DNA of 64,000 nt, from assembly GCF_001314225.1 (NCBI RefSeq), contig NZ_CP012697.1:1426001-1490000 (forward strand), given 5' to 3'. This stretch comes from Microbacterium sp. No. 7. Its GTDB lineage: Bacteria; Actinomycetota; Actinomycetes; Actinomycetales; Microbacteriaceae. The notes below the pieces were generated by a model. The model had not been told where the DNA came from and searched no databases. It saw nothing but the letters and a program-made list of their open reading frames with translations. The position numbers and the translations under genes are program-made. Positions 48,896 to 57,751 of this stretch are shown in pieces. Numbering within the stretch: position 1 is the stretch's first letter; each line of letters starts with the position of its first letter.

Positions 48896-50571
48896 GTTCC
48901 CGTGGTTCCTTCCCGATCAATCGCTTCGTCCGTGAGCGTCGGGCGTGCCCGACGTTCCAAGAGTTCGTCGTAGCCGGCGACACTCGGCAGTGGTCTCGTG
49001 TCGGCCGGGAGACCTGCGATCACCGCGGCCGGATCAGCGAGACGGCGTTGGGTGAGACTGACAACTCGTTGCTCGCGGCCAGACGCGAGTTCACGGAGAT
49101 GACCATGCAGGCCAGGCCCACCCGTCGAAGTTTGTCTGCGGGCTTCGACAGCGACGACATCGGCGGTGACTGCCCCGACTTGGAGTGCTGCGTGGATGCC
49201 GGCGATCACTTCCTCTGCGGGCATGCTCCGGTGCAGAAGCAGAACATCAATGAGGGCTCGCGTGCCGACGGCATCACCATCGGTCTTGCGGGCGGCCGCC
49301 CAGAACGCATCGTGGGCAGCCGTAAACACTCCGGCCTCCCGCGCCCTCGCTAAGGCGGTGGCTCCCGGGAGCGCTCCGGGCTTCTGACGCAACACCTCGA
49401 GGTAATGGTCGAGGACGACTGATTGTCCGCCGCGCGCGACAACTCGCTCATGGCGGGCAACTTCCTGGTGCCCGTCGAAAACGACGACCACGGACGCGCG
49501 TAATGAGACGCGGACGTTCCGGCCGATCAGATGGGCGGGGACGGAGTACTTCGCCATCCGAACCGTGATCAGACTCGACCTGTCGACCCGCGGATGCAGC
49601 GTCAGGCCTGGATCGAATCGCTCATACGGCAGCGGCGACAGCAGTGCCTGTTCGACGGCGAAGTCCTGGCCGACTGTGCGAATCCGCGACGCGATCCGCC
49701 GCCTGTCATCCGCCGCGTCCCAGGCGCGGATTCTCGCGTTGAGTTCTGCGAGGGAATCGACAACCGGCATGGGTGTCAAATGTGTTCGCCGGAACCGCCC
49801 GACCTCACCCTCAACGCCGCCCTTCTCATGTGCGCCCGTGATACCGGGTTGGCAGTAGAACGAATCGAACCCGTAGTGGGAGCGGAACAGCACCCACCGC
49901 TCGTTCTCGATCCGGCCGCGCCCGTTGCCATAGAGCACCGCCTGGACTGCCGATGTCAGATTGTCGTAACGGATATGCCGGGTCGGGATGCCGCCAATCT
50001 CTTCGAACGCATCAATGTGGCCCTCGAGGAATGCTTCCTGCGACTGAGTCGAATAAACCCGGTGGATCGCCTTCCCCGAGTGAGAGAGCCGGAACACGAA
50101 CATGTGGCACTTCGTCTTCACCCCAGCTAGCACCACCCACACCTCGCCGAAATCGACCTCAGCCTCCGCACCTGGCTGGTGGTCTTGAGGGATGAAGACC
50201 TCCACCCGCCGGCCCGCGACCGCGTCGATCTCGGGCCGGCGAAAGCGGACGTAGTTACGAACAGTCGAATACGACAATTCAGTCGCTCCGTGCTCCTCAA
50301 TAAGACGATCCAGTACCCGGGTCGCGGTGTGGCGCTGCTTCCTTGGTGCCGTCAGATCCTCCCGCAGCATCGCGTCGATCGCGGGCTTGAACCGGTCAAG
50401 CCTCGGCGCCGACCTCACCCGCGTCTTCTTCGGCGGCGGTTCCGGCGAAGCCAACGCCTGCCGCACCGTCGCTCGCCCAACGTGATGACGGCGCGCAAGC
50501 TCTCTGATCGAGAGCTCCTCCACCCGCGCATCACGCCGAATCGCCGCGAACACATCCACCCGAGATCCCAT
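48892..50571 (-). CDS. istA: IS21-type transposase IstA
   Basis: 559 residues. HTH near the N-terminus (LSIRELARRHHVGRATVRQALA), DDE core with EVDFGEVWVVLAGVKTKCHMFVF, RHIRYDNLTSAVQAVL and GITGAHEKGGVEGEVGRFRR, and the C-terminal domain ending in DEAIDREGTTGT. Intact and longer than the IstA of the first element, so it belongs to another IS21 branch. A strong hairpin lies just upstream of the ATG. Confidence 0.93.
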   Translation of the reverse strand: MGSRVDVFAAIRRDARVEELSIRELARRHHVGRATVRQALASPEPPPKKTRVRSAPRLDRFKPAIDAMLREDLTAPRKQRHTATRVLDRLIEEHGATELSYSTVRNYVRFRRPEIDAVAGRRVEVFIPQDHQPGAEAEVDFGEVWVVLAGVKTKCHMFVFRLSHSGKAIHRVYSTQSQEAFLEGHIDAFEEIGGIPTRHIRYDNLTSAVQAVLYGNGRGRIENERWVLFRSHYGFDSFYCQPGITGAHEKGGVEGEVGRFRRTHLTPMPVVDSLAELNARIRAWDAADDRRRIASRIRTVGQDFAVEQALLSPLPYERFDPGLTLHPRVDRSSLITVRMAKYSVPAHLIGRNVRVSLRASVVVVFDGHQEVARHERVVARGGQSVVLDHYLEVLRQKPGALPGATALARAREAGVFTAAHDAFWAAARKTDGDAVGTRALIDVLLLHRSMPAEEVIAGIHAALQVGAVTADVVAVEARRQTSTGGPGLHGHLRELASGREQRVVSLTQRRLADPAAVIAGLPADTRPLPSVAGYDELLERRARPTLTDEAIDREGTTGT

Positions 50572-50576
50572 CCCAA

Positions 50577-50624
50577 ACCTCCACCATCAGCATCCGGAAC
50601 AACAGTTCCGTCAACGGTGGAGGT
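50577..50624 (-). promoter_or_regulatory. Nested hairpins just upstream of istA
   Basis: ACCTCCACC (50577-50585) pairs with GGTGGAGGT (50616-50624), and inside it CGGAAC/GTTCCG (50595-50600 and 50605-50610) forms a second perfect stem with an AACA loop. It begins 6 nt before the istA start codon, so it may block read-in translation of the transposase or act as an outside-transcript terminator. Confidence 0.5.
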
Positions 50625-50673
50625 GGACTCGGCTCAGGCTGCCGTGGACACCCCGTCAAGCAGCAAGTGGTCT

Positions 50674-50687
50674 CCGCTTAGATTGCC
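50674..50687 (-). repeat. Right inverted repeat around the trpS-istBA block
   Basis: The minus strand reads GGCAATCTAAGCGG, 13 of 14 matches to the left copy at 46839-46852. It lies about 100 nt upstream of istA, a normal distance for an IS21 end. Confidence 0.6.
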
Positions 50688-50792
50688 CTGGTGGGTCCGA
50701 CTTACGCTGCCATAGTCAACGGGGGACTCCGCCGTACTCTGGCCACGTCCACACGGACGACGTCGACGATGACAGGCCCGAAGGGAAGAGCG

Positions 50793-52292
50793 ATGACGCT
50801 GGCACATCTGCCCTGGCGATCCCCCGCCGCAGGCACCGACCGCGCGTGCCTGCTCGATGTCGAGCGGGAGCTCGGCTACCGAGAGGTGGAGCGCCGCGCC
50901 GCCGCGTTCGCCGAGCAGCTGACCGCGCAGGGCGTCGGCCCCGGCGACGTCATCGCGATCATGCTGCCGAACGGCATCGAGCTCGTCATCGCCCTGCTGG
51001 GCGCGTGGCGCGTGGGCGCGGCGGCGACGCCGGTCAACCCCACCTTCACCGAGCGCGAGCTGCGGTATCAGCTCCAGGACTCCGGTGCGCGGCTGCTGCT
51101 CACGACGCGCGACGGCGCCGGGGCGCACGCTCCGCTCGACGTGCCCGTGATCTTCGCCGACGAACTGCGCACGACGCCCGAGGGCGAGGTCGTCACGCCG
51201 GACGTCGCCGCCGATCGCATCGCGCTGCTCATCTACACGAGCGGCTCGACGGGACAGCCCAAGGGCGTCATGCTCGACCACGCGAACCTCGACGCGATGG
51301 CCACGATGTTCGCCCGGCACACCGAGCTCACCGCCGACGATCGCGCGCTGCTCGTGCTGCCGCTGTTCCACGTCAACTCGATCTGCCTGAGCCTGCTCGC
51401 CCCGTTCAGCGTCGGCGCGAGCACCGCGCTGGTCGAGCGGTTCGTGCCGGCGGGCTTCATCGCCGCGATCGAGCGGTTCGCGCCGACGTACTTCTCGGCG
51501 GTCCCCGCCGTGTTCGCACGGCTCGCCGAGCTGCCGCCCGACGTGGCCCCCGACCTCAGCGGCATCCGGTTCACGATCTGCGGCGCCGCGCCGGTCTCCA
51601 AGGAACTGCTGCAGCGCTGCGCCGACCGCTTCGGCCTGCGCATCCTGGAGGGGTACGGGCTCACCGAGGGCACGTGCGCCTCCGCCTGCAACCCGCTGCA
51701 CGGGGTCCGCAAGCTCGGCAGCGTCGGGCCCGCCCTGGCCGGCCAGCGCATCTCGATCACCGACGAGGCCGGAGACCCCGTGCCCGCCGGAGAGCGCGGG
51801 GAGGTGCGCATCAGCGGGCCGACGGTCATGCGCGGCTACCTCGGCCGCCCGGAGGCGACGGCCGAGACGGTCGTCGACGGCTGGCTGCGCACCGGCGACG
51901 TCGGCATCCTCGACGAGGACGGCTACCTGTTCATCGTCGATCGCATCAAGGACATGATCATCCGCGGCGGAGAGAACATCTACCCCAAGGAGATCGAGGC
52001 CTTCCTCGCCACGCATCCCGCCGTGCTCGAGTCGGCGGTGGTGGGAGGGCCCCACGAGGCGCTGGGCGAGGTGCCCGTCGCCTACGTCGTGCTCCTTCCG
52101 GGCTCCGACGCCGACGCGGAGGAGCTCGTGGAGCACTGCAGGAGCGGACTGACGAAGATCAAGGTCCCCGCCCGCATCCGGATCGTCGACGCGCTGCCGC
52201 GCAACCCGGTCGGCAAGATCGACAAGCCCGAGCTGCGACGGCGCACCCCGGCCGTCGACGTCCCGCCCACGGAGGCCGTCCGGGTCGTCTGA
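50793..52292 (+). CDS. Acyl-CoA synthetase / AMP-dependent ligase
   Basis: 499 residues, ANL superfamily. The AMP-binding P-loop LIYTSGSTGQPKGVMLDH, the motif GYGLTEGT, GWLRTGDVGILDEDGYLFIVDRIKDMIIRGGENIYPKEIE and the C-terminal lysine region NPVGKIDKPELRRR are all present. It activates a carboxylic acid (fatty or aromatic) as a CoA thioester. ATG at 50793 with AGGGAAGAG upstream is preferred to earlier in-frame starts, which run into the transposon flank. First of four plus-strand genes that look like a lipid or isoprenoid-derived compound cluster. Confidence 0.88.
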   Translation: MTLAHLPWRSPAAGTDRACLLDVERELGYREVERRAAAFAEQLTAQGVGPGDVIAIMLPNGIELVIALLGAWRVGAAATPVNPTFTERELRYQLQDSGARLLLTTRDGAGAHAPLDVPVIFADELRTTPEGEVVTPDVAADRIALLIYTSGSTGQPKGVMLDHANLDAMATMFARHTELTADDRALLVLPLFHVNSICLSLLAPFSVGASTALVERFVPAGFIAAIERFAPTYFSAVPAVFARLAELPPDVAPDLSGIRFTICGAAPVSKELLQRCADRFGLRILEGYGLTEGTCASACNPLHGVRKLGSVGPALAGQRISITDEAGDPVPAGERGEVRISGPTVMRGYLGRPEATAETVVDGWLRTGDVGILDEDGYLFIVDRIKDMIIRGGENIYPKEIEAFLATHPAVLESAVVGGPHEALGEVPVAYVVLLPGSDADAEELVEHCRSGLTKIKVPARIRIVDALPRNPVGKIDKPELRRRTPAVDVPPTEAVRVV

Positions 52293-52423
52293 GCCCGCTC
52301 ATCCCCAGGACCGCGCGACACCCCTTCGCGACGGCCCTCTCTACGAGCCTGCCCGGATCCGGGTCCGGCCGGCTCCGTCCACGCACAGGCACACACGCAA
52401 GACCCATCACCGAAGGAGTTGTC

Positions 52424-54388
52424 ATGGGATACAAGACACCCCGGTTCCCCGCCGTGGGGGACCCGCTGGAGTTCATCCAGAAGCCGCTGCAGGAACGCCT
52501 GAGGTTCCTCTCGAAGGAGTGGGGCGAGTGGGGCTTCGGCGCCGCCCACAACATCCACGTCCTCTACCTGATGAAGCTGTTCGGCGCCTATCTCATCGGC
52601 GGCACGCTGCTGATCACCCTCACCTCGGGCCTGAACCCGCTCGAGCCGTCGACCTACCTGCTCAACCCGGTCTTCTACCAGAAGCTCCTCGTGATGACGA
52701 TGCTGCTCGACGCCATCGGGGTCGCGGGCTCCTGGGGGCCGCTGGCCGGCAAGTTCGGCCCGCTCACGGGCGGCATCCTGTTCTGGTCGCGCCCCGGCAC
52801 GATCCGTCTCGCGCCGTACAAGTGGATCCCCGGGGTCAAGGGCACCGAGCGGAAGATCTTCGACGTCTTCCTCTACTGGGGCTTCCTGTTCTCGATGGGC
52901 ATCGCGGTGCTCTCGCCCGGACGCACCGACCTGGAGTCCCTGGCGAGCTTCCAGGCGTACGTCGCGGCCCACGCGACGAGCCTGCCCGCCTGGGTCGTCG
53001 ACAACGCGGCGGACTTCTCGCTCATCCAGACCACGCCGCTCATCGTGGCGGTCGTCTTCCTGCTGGCGCTCGGGCTGCGTGACAAGATCATCTTCCTCGC
53101 GGCCCGCTCCGAGCAGTACCTGCTGCCGGTGGTCTTCTGCTTCGCGTTCCCGCTGTTCTCGCCGAACGGCGTGGTCGACATGATCATCGCGTTCAAGATC
53201 TTCCTCGTCACGATCTGGGTCGGCGCCGGCTTCTCGAAGTGGAACCGGCACTTCAGCCCGGTCATCCCGCCGATGATGTCGAACACGCCCTTCTACGTGC
53301 CCCGCTTCGTCAAGAAGGCGATGTACAAGGACTACGCGAACGACGACCTGCGTCCGAGCCACCTCGCCCACTTCATCGCGCACGTGCCCGGCACGATCGT
53401 CGAGTTCGCGACGCCGCTCGTGATGCTCTTCGTCGTCGGCAACGCGTTCGGCGGCCACACCACGGTGACGATCGCCACGCTGCTGATGATCGCGTTCTGC
53501 CTCTTCATCATCTCGACGTTCCCGATCGCGGTGCCGCTGGAGTGGAACCTCCTGTTCGCGGTCACGGCGGCCGTCTGGTTCCTCGGCTACCCGAACGTGG
53601 CCGGCTTCAGCGTCTTCGACATGTCGCAGGCGTGGATGCCGTGGGCCGTGATCGCGATCCACGTGTTCCTCGTGATCTTCGGAAGCCTCCGCCCGGACAA
53701 GGTCTCCTTCCTCGCCTCGCTGCGTCAGTACGAGGGCAACTGGGCGACCGGCACGTGGGCGATCCACCCGGACGCCGAGAAGAAGCTGCACCGCGTCTAC
53801 CGTCCGACCAAGGACCAGATCGACCAGTTCCAGGCGATGGGCCTGCCGTACCCCCTCGCCGAGGCCTTCCTGCAGATGACGCTCGGCTGGCGGTCGCTGC
53901 ACAGCCAGGCGCGCGGTCTCTTCTCGGTGCTGCTGAAGAACGTGCCCGACATCGACCACCGCCGCATCCGCGAGGCCGAGTTCGGCACCAACGCGATGAT
54001 CGGCTTCAACTTCGGCGAGGGGCACTTCCACGACGAGGAGCTCATCGCCGCGATCCAGGAGCAGGCGCAGTTCGAGCCCGGCGAGTTCATCGTCGCCTGG
54101 GTCGAGTCGGAGCCCCTGTGGCACGGGTACCAGGAGTACAAGCTCATCGACGCGGCCCTGGGCGTGGTGGAGACCGGTCGCTGGAAGGTGAAGGACGCGA
54201 TCCAGGAGCAGCCGTGGCTGCCGGGCGGGCCCATCCCGCTCGAGGTGCGCTGGCGCCACCCGGAGTTCCACCGGCTGCAGTTCACGGCGACGAGCATCCT
54301 GGGCTCGGCGACCGAGTCCGAGGCCGACGCGGATGCCGGCTCGGACGCCGCACCGGCCGCCGCCGTCCCGGTCCCGGCCGGGGTGTAG
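52424..54388 (+). CDS. DUF3556 transmembrane protein
   Basis: 654 residues with about ten membrane helices in the N-terminal two thirds (for example YLMKLFGAYLIGGTLLITLTSG, FLYWGFLFSMGIAVLSPG, TPLIVAVVFLLALGL) and a soluble C-terminal part (TKDQIDQFQAMGLPYPLAEAFLQMTLGWRSL, MIGFNFGEGHFHDEELIAAIQEQ). I recognise the actinobacterial DUF3556 family, known mainly from mycobacteria, with no proven function. ATG at 52424 has GAAGGAG upstream. It lies between the acyl-CoA ligase and a desaturase-like oxidoreductase, so a membrane role in lipid handling is a reasonable guess. Confidence 0.75.
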   Translation: MGYKTPRFPAVGDPLEFIQKPLQERLRFLSKEWGEWGFGAAHNIHVLYLMKLFGAYLIGGTLLITLTSGLNPLEPSTYLLNPVFYQKLLVMTMLLDAIGVAGSWGPLAGKFGPLTGGILFWSRPGTIRLAPYKWIPGVKGTERKIFDVFLYWGFLFSMGIAVLSPGRTDLESLASFQAYVAAHATSLPAWVVDNAADFSLIQTTPLIVAVVFLLALGLRDKIIFLAARSEQYLLPVVFCFAFPLFSPNGVVDMIIAFKIFLVTIWVGAGFSKWNRHFSPVIPPMMSNTPFYVPRFVKKAMYKDYANDDLRPSHLAHFIAHVPGTIVEFATPLVMLFVVGNAFGGHTTVTIATLLMIAFCLFIISTFPIAVPLEWNLLFAVTAAVWFLGYPNVAGFSVFDMSQAWMPWAVIAIHVFLVIFGSLRPDKVSFLASLRQYEGNWATGTWAIHPDAEKKLHRVYRPTKDQIDQFQAMGLPYPLAEAFLQMTLGWRSLHSQARGLFSVLLKNVPDIDHRRIREAEFGTNAMIGFNFGEGHFHDEELIAAIQEQAQFEPGEFIVAWVESEPLWHGYQEYKLIDAALGVVETGRWKVKDAIQEQPWLPGGPIPLEVRWRHPEFHRLQFTATSILGSATESEADADAGSDAAPAAAVPVPAGV

Positions 54389-54402
54389 GAGGCGTCGGGT
54401 CG

Positions 54403-55851
54403 ATGACCAACGCGATCGTGGTCGGCAGCGGGCCCAACGGGCTCGCTGCCGCCACCGTGCTCGCGCGGGCGGGCGTCGAGGTGACGGTGCTCGAGGCATC
54501 CGATCGCCTCGGCGGCGGCGCGCGCTCGACGGAGACGCCGCTCGAGGGCCTCGTGCAGGACCACTGCGCGGCGGTGCACCCGATGGCGCCTGGGTCGGCG
54601 TTCTTCCGCTCGCTCGACCTCGGGGCGATGGGCGTCGAGTGGGCCTACGCGCCGATCGACGCGGCGCACCCCCTCGACGGCGGGGATGCCGGTCTGCTCC
54701 GCACCTCGGTGGAGCAGACCGCCGCCGGGCTCGGCGCCGACGGCCGTCGCTGGGCGGCGGCCTTCGGCCCGCCGTCGCGCGCGTTCGACCGGCTCTCGGG
54801 CATGATGATGGCCCCCATGGCGCGGTTTCCCCGGCACCCGCTGCTGCTCGCGCGCTTCGGGCTCGTCGCGGGCCCGCCGCCCGCGGTCACGGGCCGGTTG
54901 TTCCGCACCGAACGCGCGAGGGCGCTGTTCACGGGCGTCGCCGCGCACGCGATCCAGCCGCTCACGCTGCCGCTCGTGACGGGCATCGGCGCGGGCATCA
55001 TCACGGCGGGGCACGCCGTGGGCTGGCCCGTCGTCAAGGGCGGCACGGGCGCCTTCACCGACGCGCACATCCGCCTGCTGCGGGGCCTGGGCGTGAGGTT
55101 CGAGACGGGACGGCGCGTCACGAGCCTCGCGGAGCTGCCCGCGCACGACGTGCTCATGCTCGACGTGCACCCGCACGCCGCCGCCGCGATCCTCGGCGAC
55201 CGGCAGCCGGCGCGGGCGCGCAACGCGTACCGGCGCCTGCGGTCCGGCCCCGCGGCGTTCAAGCTCGATCTCGCGGTGCAGGGCGGCATCCCGTGGACGC
55301 ATCCCGAGGTCGGCAGGGCCGGCACCGTGCACCTGGGCGGGACGACCGCCGAGATGATCGCCGCGGAGCGCGACTGCGCCGCGGGCCGCATGCCCGAACG
55401 GCCCTTCGTGCTGCTGGGGCAGCAGGCCGTCGCGGACCCCGGCCGCGCGCGGGGCGACATCGTGCCGGTGTACGGCTACGCGCACGTGCCCAACGGGTAC
55501 ACGGGAGACGCGACCGCGGCGATCCTCGCCCAGATCGAGCGGTTCGCACCGGGCGCCCGCGAGCGCATCGTCGCGATGCGCGCGCGCACGCCCGCCGAGA
55601 GCGAGGCCGAGAACGCCAACTTCGTGGGCGGCGACATCCTCACGGGCGCCAAGTCGCCGCTGCAGTTCATGCTCGGGCCGCGGCTCAGCGCCCAGCCGTA
55701 CGACACGGGAGTGCCCGGCGCCTACCTGTGCTCGGCCGCCACGCCGCCCGGACCTGGTATTCATGGCATGAGCGGGTACAACGCCGCGCAGCGCGCGCTG
55801 CGGCGGCTCGGGCACGGCGGGACCGGCGATCGAGGAGGTGCGGCATGGTGA
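54403..55851 (+). CDS. Phytoene-desaturase-like FAD oxidoreductase
   Basis: 482 residues. The N-terminal dinucleotide site is AIVVGSGPNGLAAATVLARAGVEVTVLEASDRLGGGARS, followed by QDHCAAVHPMAPGSAFF and a C-terminal GAYLCSAATPPGPGIHGMSGYNAAQRALR flavin-binding end, as in the CrtI/phytoene dehydrogenase-related NAD(P)/FAD oxidoreductase family. Bona fide carotenoid genes are not adjacent, so the substrate could be another polyene or lipid. The stop overlaps the start of the PucR-type gene by 7 nt. Confidence 0.85.
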   Translation: MTNAIVVGSGPNGLAAATVLARAGVEVTVLEASDRLGGGARSTETPLEGLVQDHCAAVHPMAPGSAFFRSLDLGAMGVEWAYAPIDAAHPLDGGDAGLLRTSVEQTAAGLGADGRRWAAAFGPPSRAFDRLSGMMMAPMARFPRHPLLLARFGLVAGPPPAVTGRLFRTERARALFTGVAAHAIQPLTLPLVTGIGAGIITAGHAVGWPVVKGGTGAFTDAHIRLLRGLGVRFETGRRVTSLAELPAHDVLMLDVHPHAAAAILGDRQPARARNAYRRLRSGPAAFKLDLAVQGGIPWTHPEVGRAGTVHLGGTTAEMIAAERDCAAGRMPERPFVLLGQQAVADPGRARGDIVPVYGYAHVPNGYTGDATAAILAQIERFAPGARERIVAMRARTPAESEAENANFVGGDILTGAKSPLQFMLGPRLSAQPYDTGVPGAYLCSAATPPGPGIHGMSGYNAAQRALRRLGHGGTGDRGGAAW

Positions 55852-57107
55852 GCGAGGCCGGGCTGCGCGAGCTCGTCGCCCTCGTCGGCGGGCGCCTGCA
55901 GGCGGCGGCGCCGACGATCGTCGACGACATGCGCGACCTGCTGGCGGAGCGCATCGACGGCCTGGGGCAGGACCCGCAGCTGATCGACATGCTGCGCGCG
56001 AGCATCGACGGCAACGTCACGACGCTCTGCCACATCCTCAGCAACGACATCGGGGTCGACGCGCTGCAGCCCACGACGGCCGCCGTGGAGTACGCCGTGC
56101 GCCTCGCGCAGCGCGACGTGCCGCTCGGCGCCCTCACGCGTGCCTACTACCTGGGTCAGGCGCTGCTCGTGCGCCGGGTCATCGACGCCATCGACGCCCT
56201 CGCGATCGCCGACGCGGAGGCCCCGATGCTGCTGGCGCGCCGGGTCATCGACGTCATCCACAACTACATCGACTGGATCCTCAAGTACGTCACCGAGGTG
56301 TACGAGGCCGAGCGGCGCAAGTGGTGGCGGGCGCGGGCGGTGTCGAACGCCGCGGCCGTGCTGAAGGCGCTGCGCGGGGAGCACATCACGAACCCGAGCT
56401 TCGAGAGCGAGACGAAGTACTCGCTCGACCAGCGTCACCTCGCCGTCATCGCCTGGCTGGAGTCGGGCAGCGACGACCACGAGGACCAGCGCCGCATCGA
56501 CCAGCTCCTGCGCCGCGTCGCGACCCTGCTGAGCTCCTCGCGGCCGCCCCTCATCGTCGCGGCCGACCGCTCCACGGCCTGGTGCTGGATCGCGATCCCT
56601 GCGGACGGCGTCGACGACGGCCTCGTCGAGCGGGTCGACCAGCTCGGAGCGGCCGACGACATGAGCAACATCCGCGTCGCGATCGGCGAGGCGGGCACGG
56701 GGATCGCGGGCTTCCGGCGCTCGCACGAGCAGGCGGCGAAGGCGCGGCTCGTGGCGCTCGGCGCCGCGCACTACCGCGATGCCCGCGCCGTCGGGTTCTC
56801 CGATCCCGACGTCGCGCTGCTCTCGCTGATCATGCACGACGTGCCGGGCGCGGTCGCGTGGACGCGGGAGGTGCTCGGCTCGGTCGCCGATCCGGGGCAG
56901 TCGAACGCGGCGCTGTGCGAGACGCTGTCGGTCTTCTACACGCGGGGCGAGAACTTCACGAGAACGGCCGAGGTGCTCGGCATCCACCGCAACACGGTGC
57001 GGCAGCGGGTGAACCGGTTCGAGACCGAGCGGGGGTCGAAACGTATCGACCCTCTCGAGATCTCGCTCGCGCTGCGCGTGCTGCAGCTGCTCGGCGGCAC
57101 GGCCTGA
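55845..57107 (+). CDS. PucR/CdaR-type transcriptional regulator
   Basis: 420 residues. The N-terminal helical sensing part (LRELVALVGGRLQAAAPTIVDDMRDLL) leads to a GGDEF-like middle fold and a C-terminal HTH domain, TLSVFYTRGENFTRTAEVLGIHRNTVRQRVNRFE, that is the PucR C-terminal helix-turn-helix type. ATG at 55845 with GGAGG upstream is preferred to the GTG at 55848. It is the last gene of the ligase-DUF3556-oxidoreductase cluster and probably controls it. Confidence 0.85.
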   Translation: MVSEAGLRELVALVGGRLQAAAPTIVDDMRDLLAERIDGLGQDPQLIDMLRASIDGNVTTLCHILSNDIGVDALQPTTAAVEYAVRLAQRDVPLGALTRAYYLGQALLVRRVIDAIDALAIADAEAPMLLARRVIDVIHNYIDWILKYVTEVYEAERRKWWRARAVSNAAAVLKALRGEHITNPSFESETKYSLDQRHLAVIAWLESGSDDHEDQRRIDQLLRRVATLLSSSRPPLIVAADRSTAWCWIAIPADGVDDGLVERVDQLGAADDMSNIRVAIGEAGTGIAGFRRSHEQAAKARLVALGAAHYRDARAVGFSDPDVALLSLIMHDVPGAVAWTREVLGSVADPGQSNAALCETLSVFYTRGENFTRTAEVLGIHRNTVRQRVNRFETERGSKRIDPLEISLALRVLQLLGGTA

Positions 57108-57176
57108 GAACGCGCGAGCGAACTTTAGCGTATATGGCCTGTGGTATTCTTTAGGTTGCCGAAAGGATATAACTGC

Positions 57177-57659
57177 ATGCTTTTTGAGGTTGGCGAGACG
57201 GTCGTTTACCCGCACCACGGGGCCGCGACGATCATCGAGGTCAAGGACCGGGTCATCAAGGGCGAGACCAAGAAGTACCTGAAGCTCAATGTCACGCAGG
57301 GCGACCTTATCATCGAGGTTCCGGCCGACAACGTCGACCTCGTCGGTGTGCGCGACGTCATCGGCAAGGACGGCCTCGAGCGCGTGTTCGACGTGCTGCG
57401 CGCGCCGTTCACCGAGGAGCCGACCAACTGGTCGCGCCGGTACAAGGCCAACCTCGAGAAGCTCGCGTCGGGCGATGTCATCAAGGTCAGCGAGGTCGTG
57501 CGCGACCTGTGGCGCCGCGATCAGGACCGCGGCCTCTCGGCGGGCGAGAAGCGCATGCTCGCGAAGGCCCGCCAGATCCTGGTGTCGGAGATCGCCCTCG
57601 CGCTGAAGAAGGACGAGGAGCACGCGTCGGGCGTGCTCGACGAGGTGCTGGCCTCCTGA
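57177..57659 (+). CDS. carD: CarD family RNA polymerase-binding regulator
   Basis: 160 residues. The N-terminal Tudor-like RNA-polymerase-interaction domain reads [20 protein letters not shown] and YLKLNV; the C-terminal helical domain contains [45 protein letters not shown]. CarD binds the polymerase beta subunit and stabilises open promoters, notably at rRNA genes. A GAAAGGAT site precedes the ATG, and the 5' region is AT-rich with a TATTCT -10-like box, consistent with strong expression. Confidence 0.95.
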   Translation: MLFEVGETVVYPHHGAATIIEVKDRVIKGETKKYLKLNVTQGDLIIEVPADNVDLVGVRDVIGKDGLERVFDVLRAPFTEEPTNWSRRYKANLEKLASGDVIKVSEVVRDLWRRDQDRGLSAGEKRMLAKARQILVSEIALALKKDEEHASGVLDEVLAS

Positions 57660-57751
57660 CCCCTCCCGCGGCCGCGGTTCTCCCGGCCGTGACCTGACGC
57701 CCGGCGGAGCACGGCCGTGTGCACCGCGAAGGGGCCGGTAGCCTCGAAGGC

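Larger units (their letters stand above)
46827..50700. mobile_element. Putative IS21-family transposon carrying a trpS passenger
   Basis: The block trpS (plus) - istB - istA (minus) is flanked by GGCAATCTAAACGG (46839-46852) and, inverted, GGCAATCTAAGCGG (50674-50687), which match at 13 of 14 bases, with weaker similarity (GG-CCCA) extending outward. Only 8 nt separate the stop codons of trpS and istB, so no element end fits between them, unlike the first IS21 element where the terminal repeat follows istB by 14 nt. The trpS C-terminus looks complete. The best reading is that trpS lies inside the element. Exact ends and target duplication were not resolved. Confidence 0.5.

Noticed and set aside
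50846..54388. 1180-codon plus-strand frame joining the acyl-CoA ligase region to DUF3556
   Set aside because: The first half is an Arg-rich shadow of the ligase gene. DUF3556 has its own ATG and ribosome site at 52424.
52082..54499. Long antisense frame opposite the DUF3556 gene
   Set aside because: Low-complexity Arg/Asp/Glu/His composition typical of high-GC shadow frames; no domain recognised.
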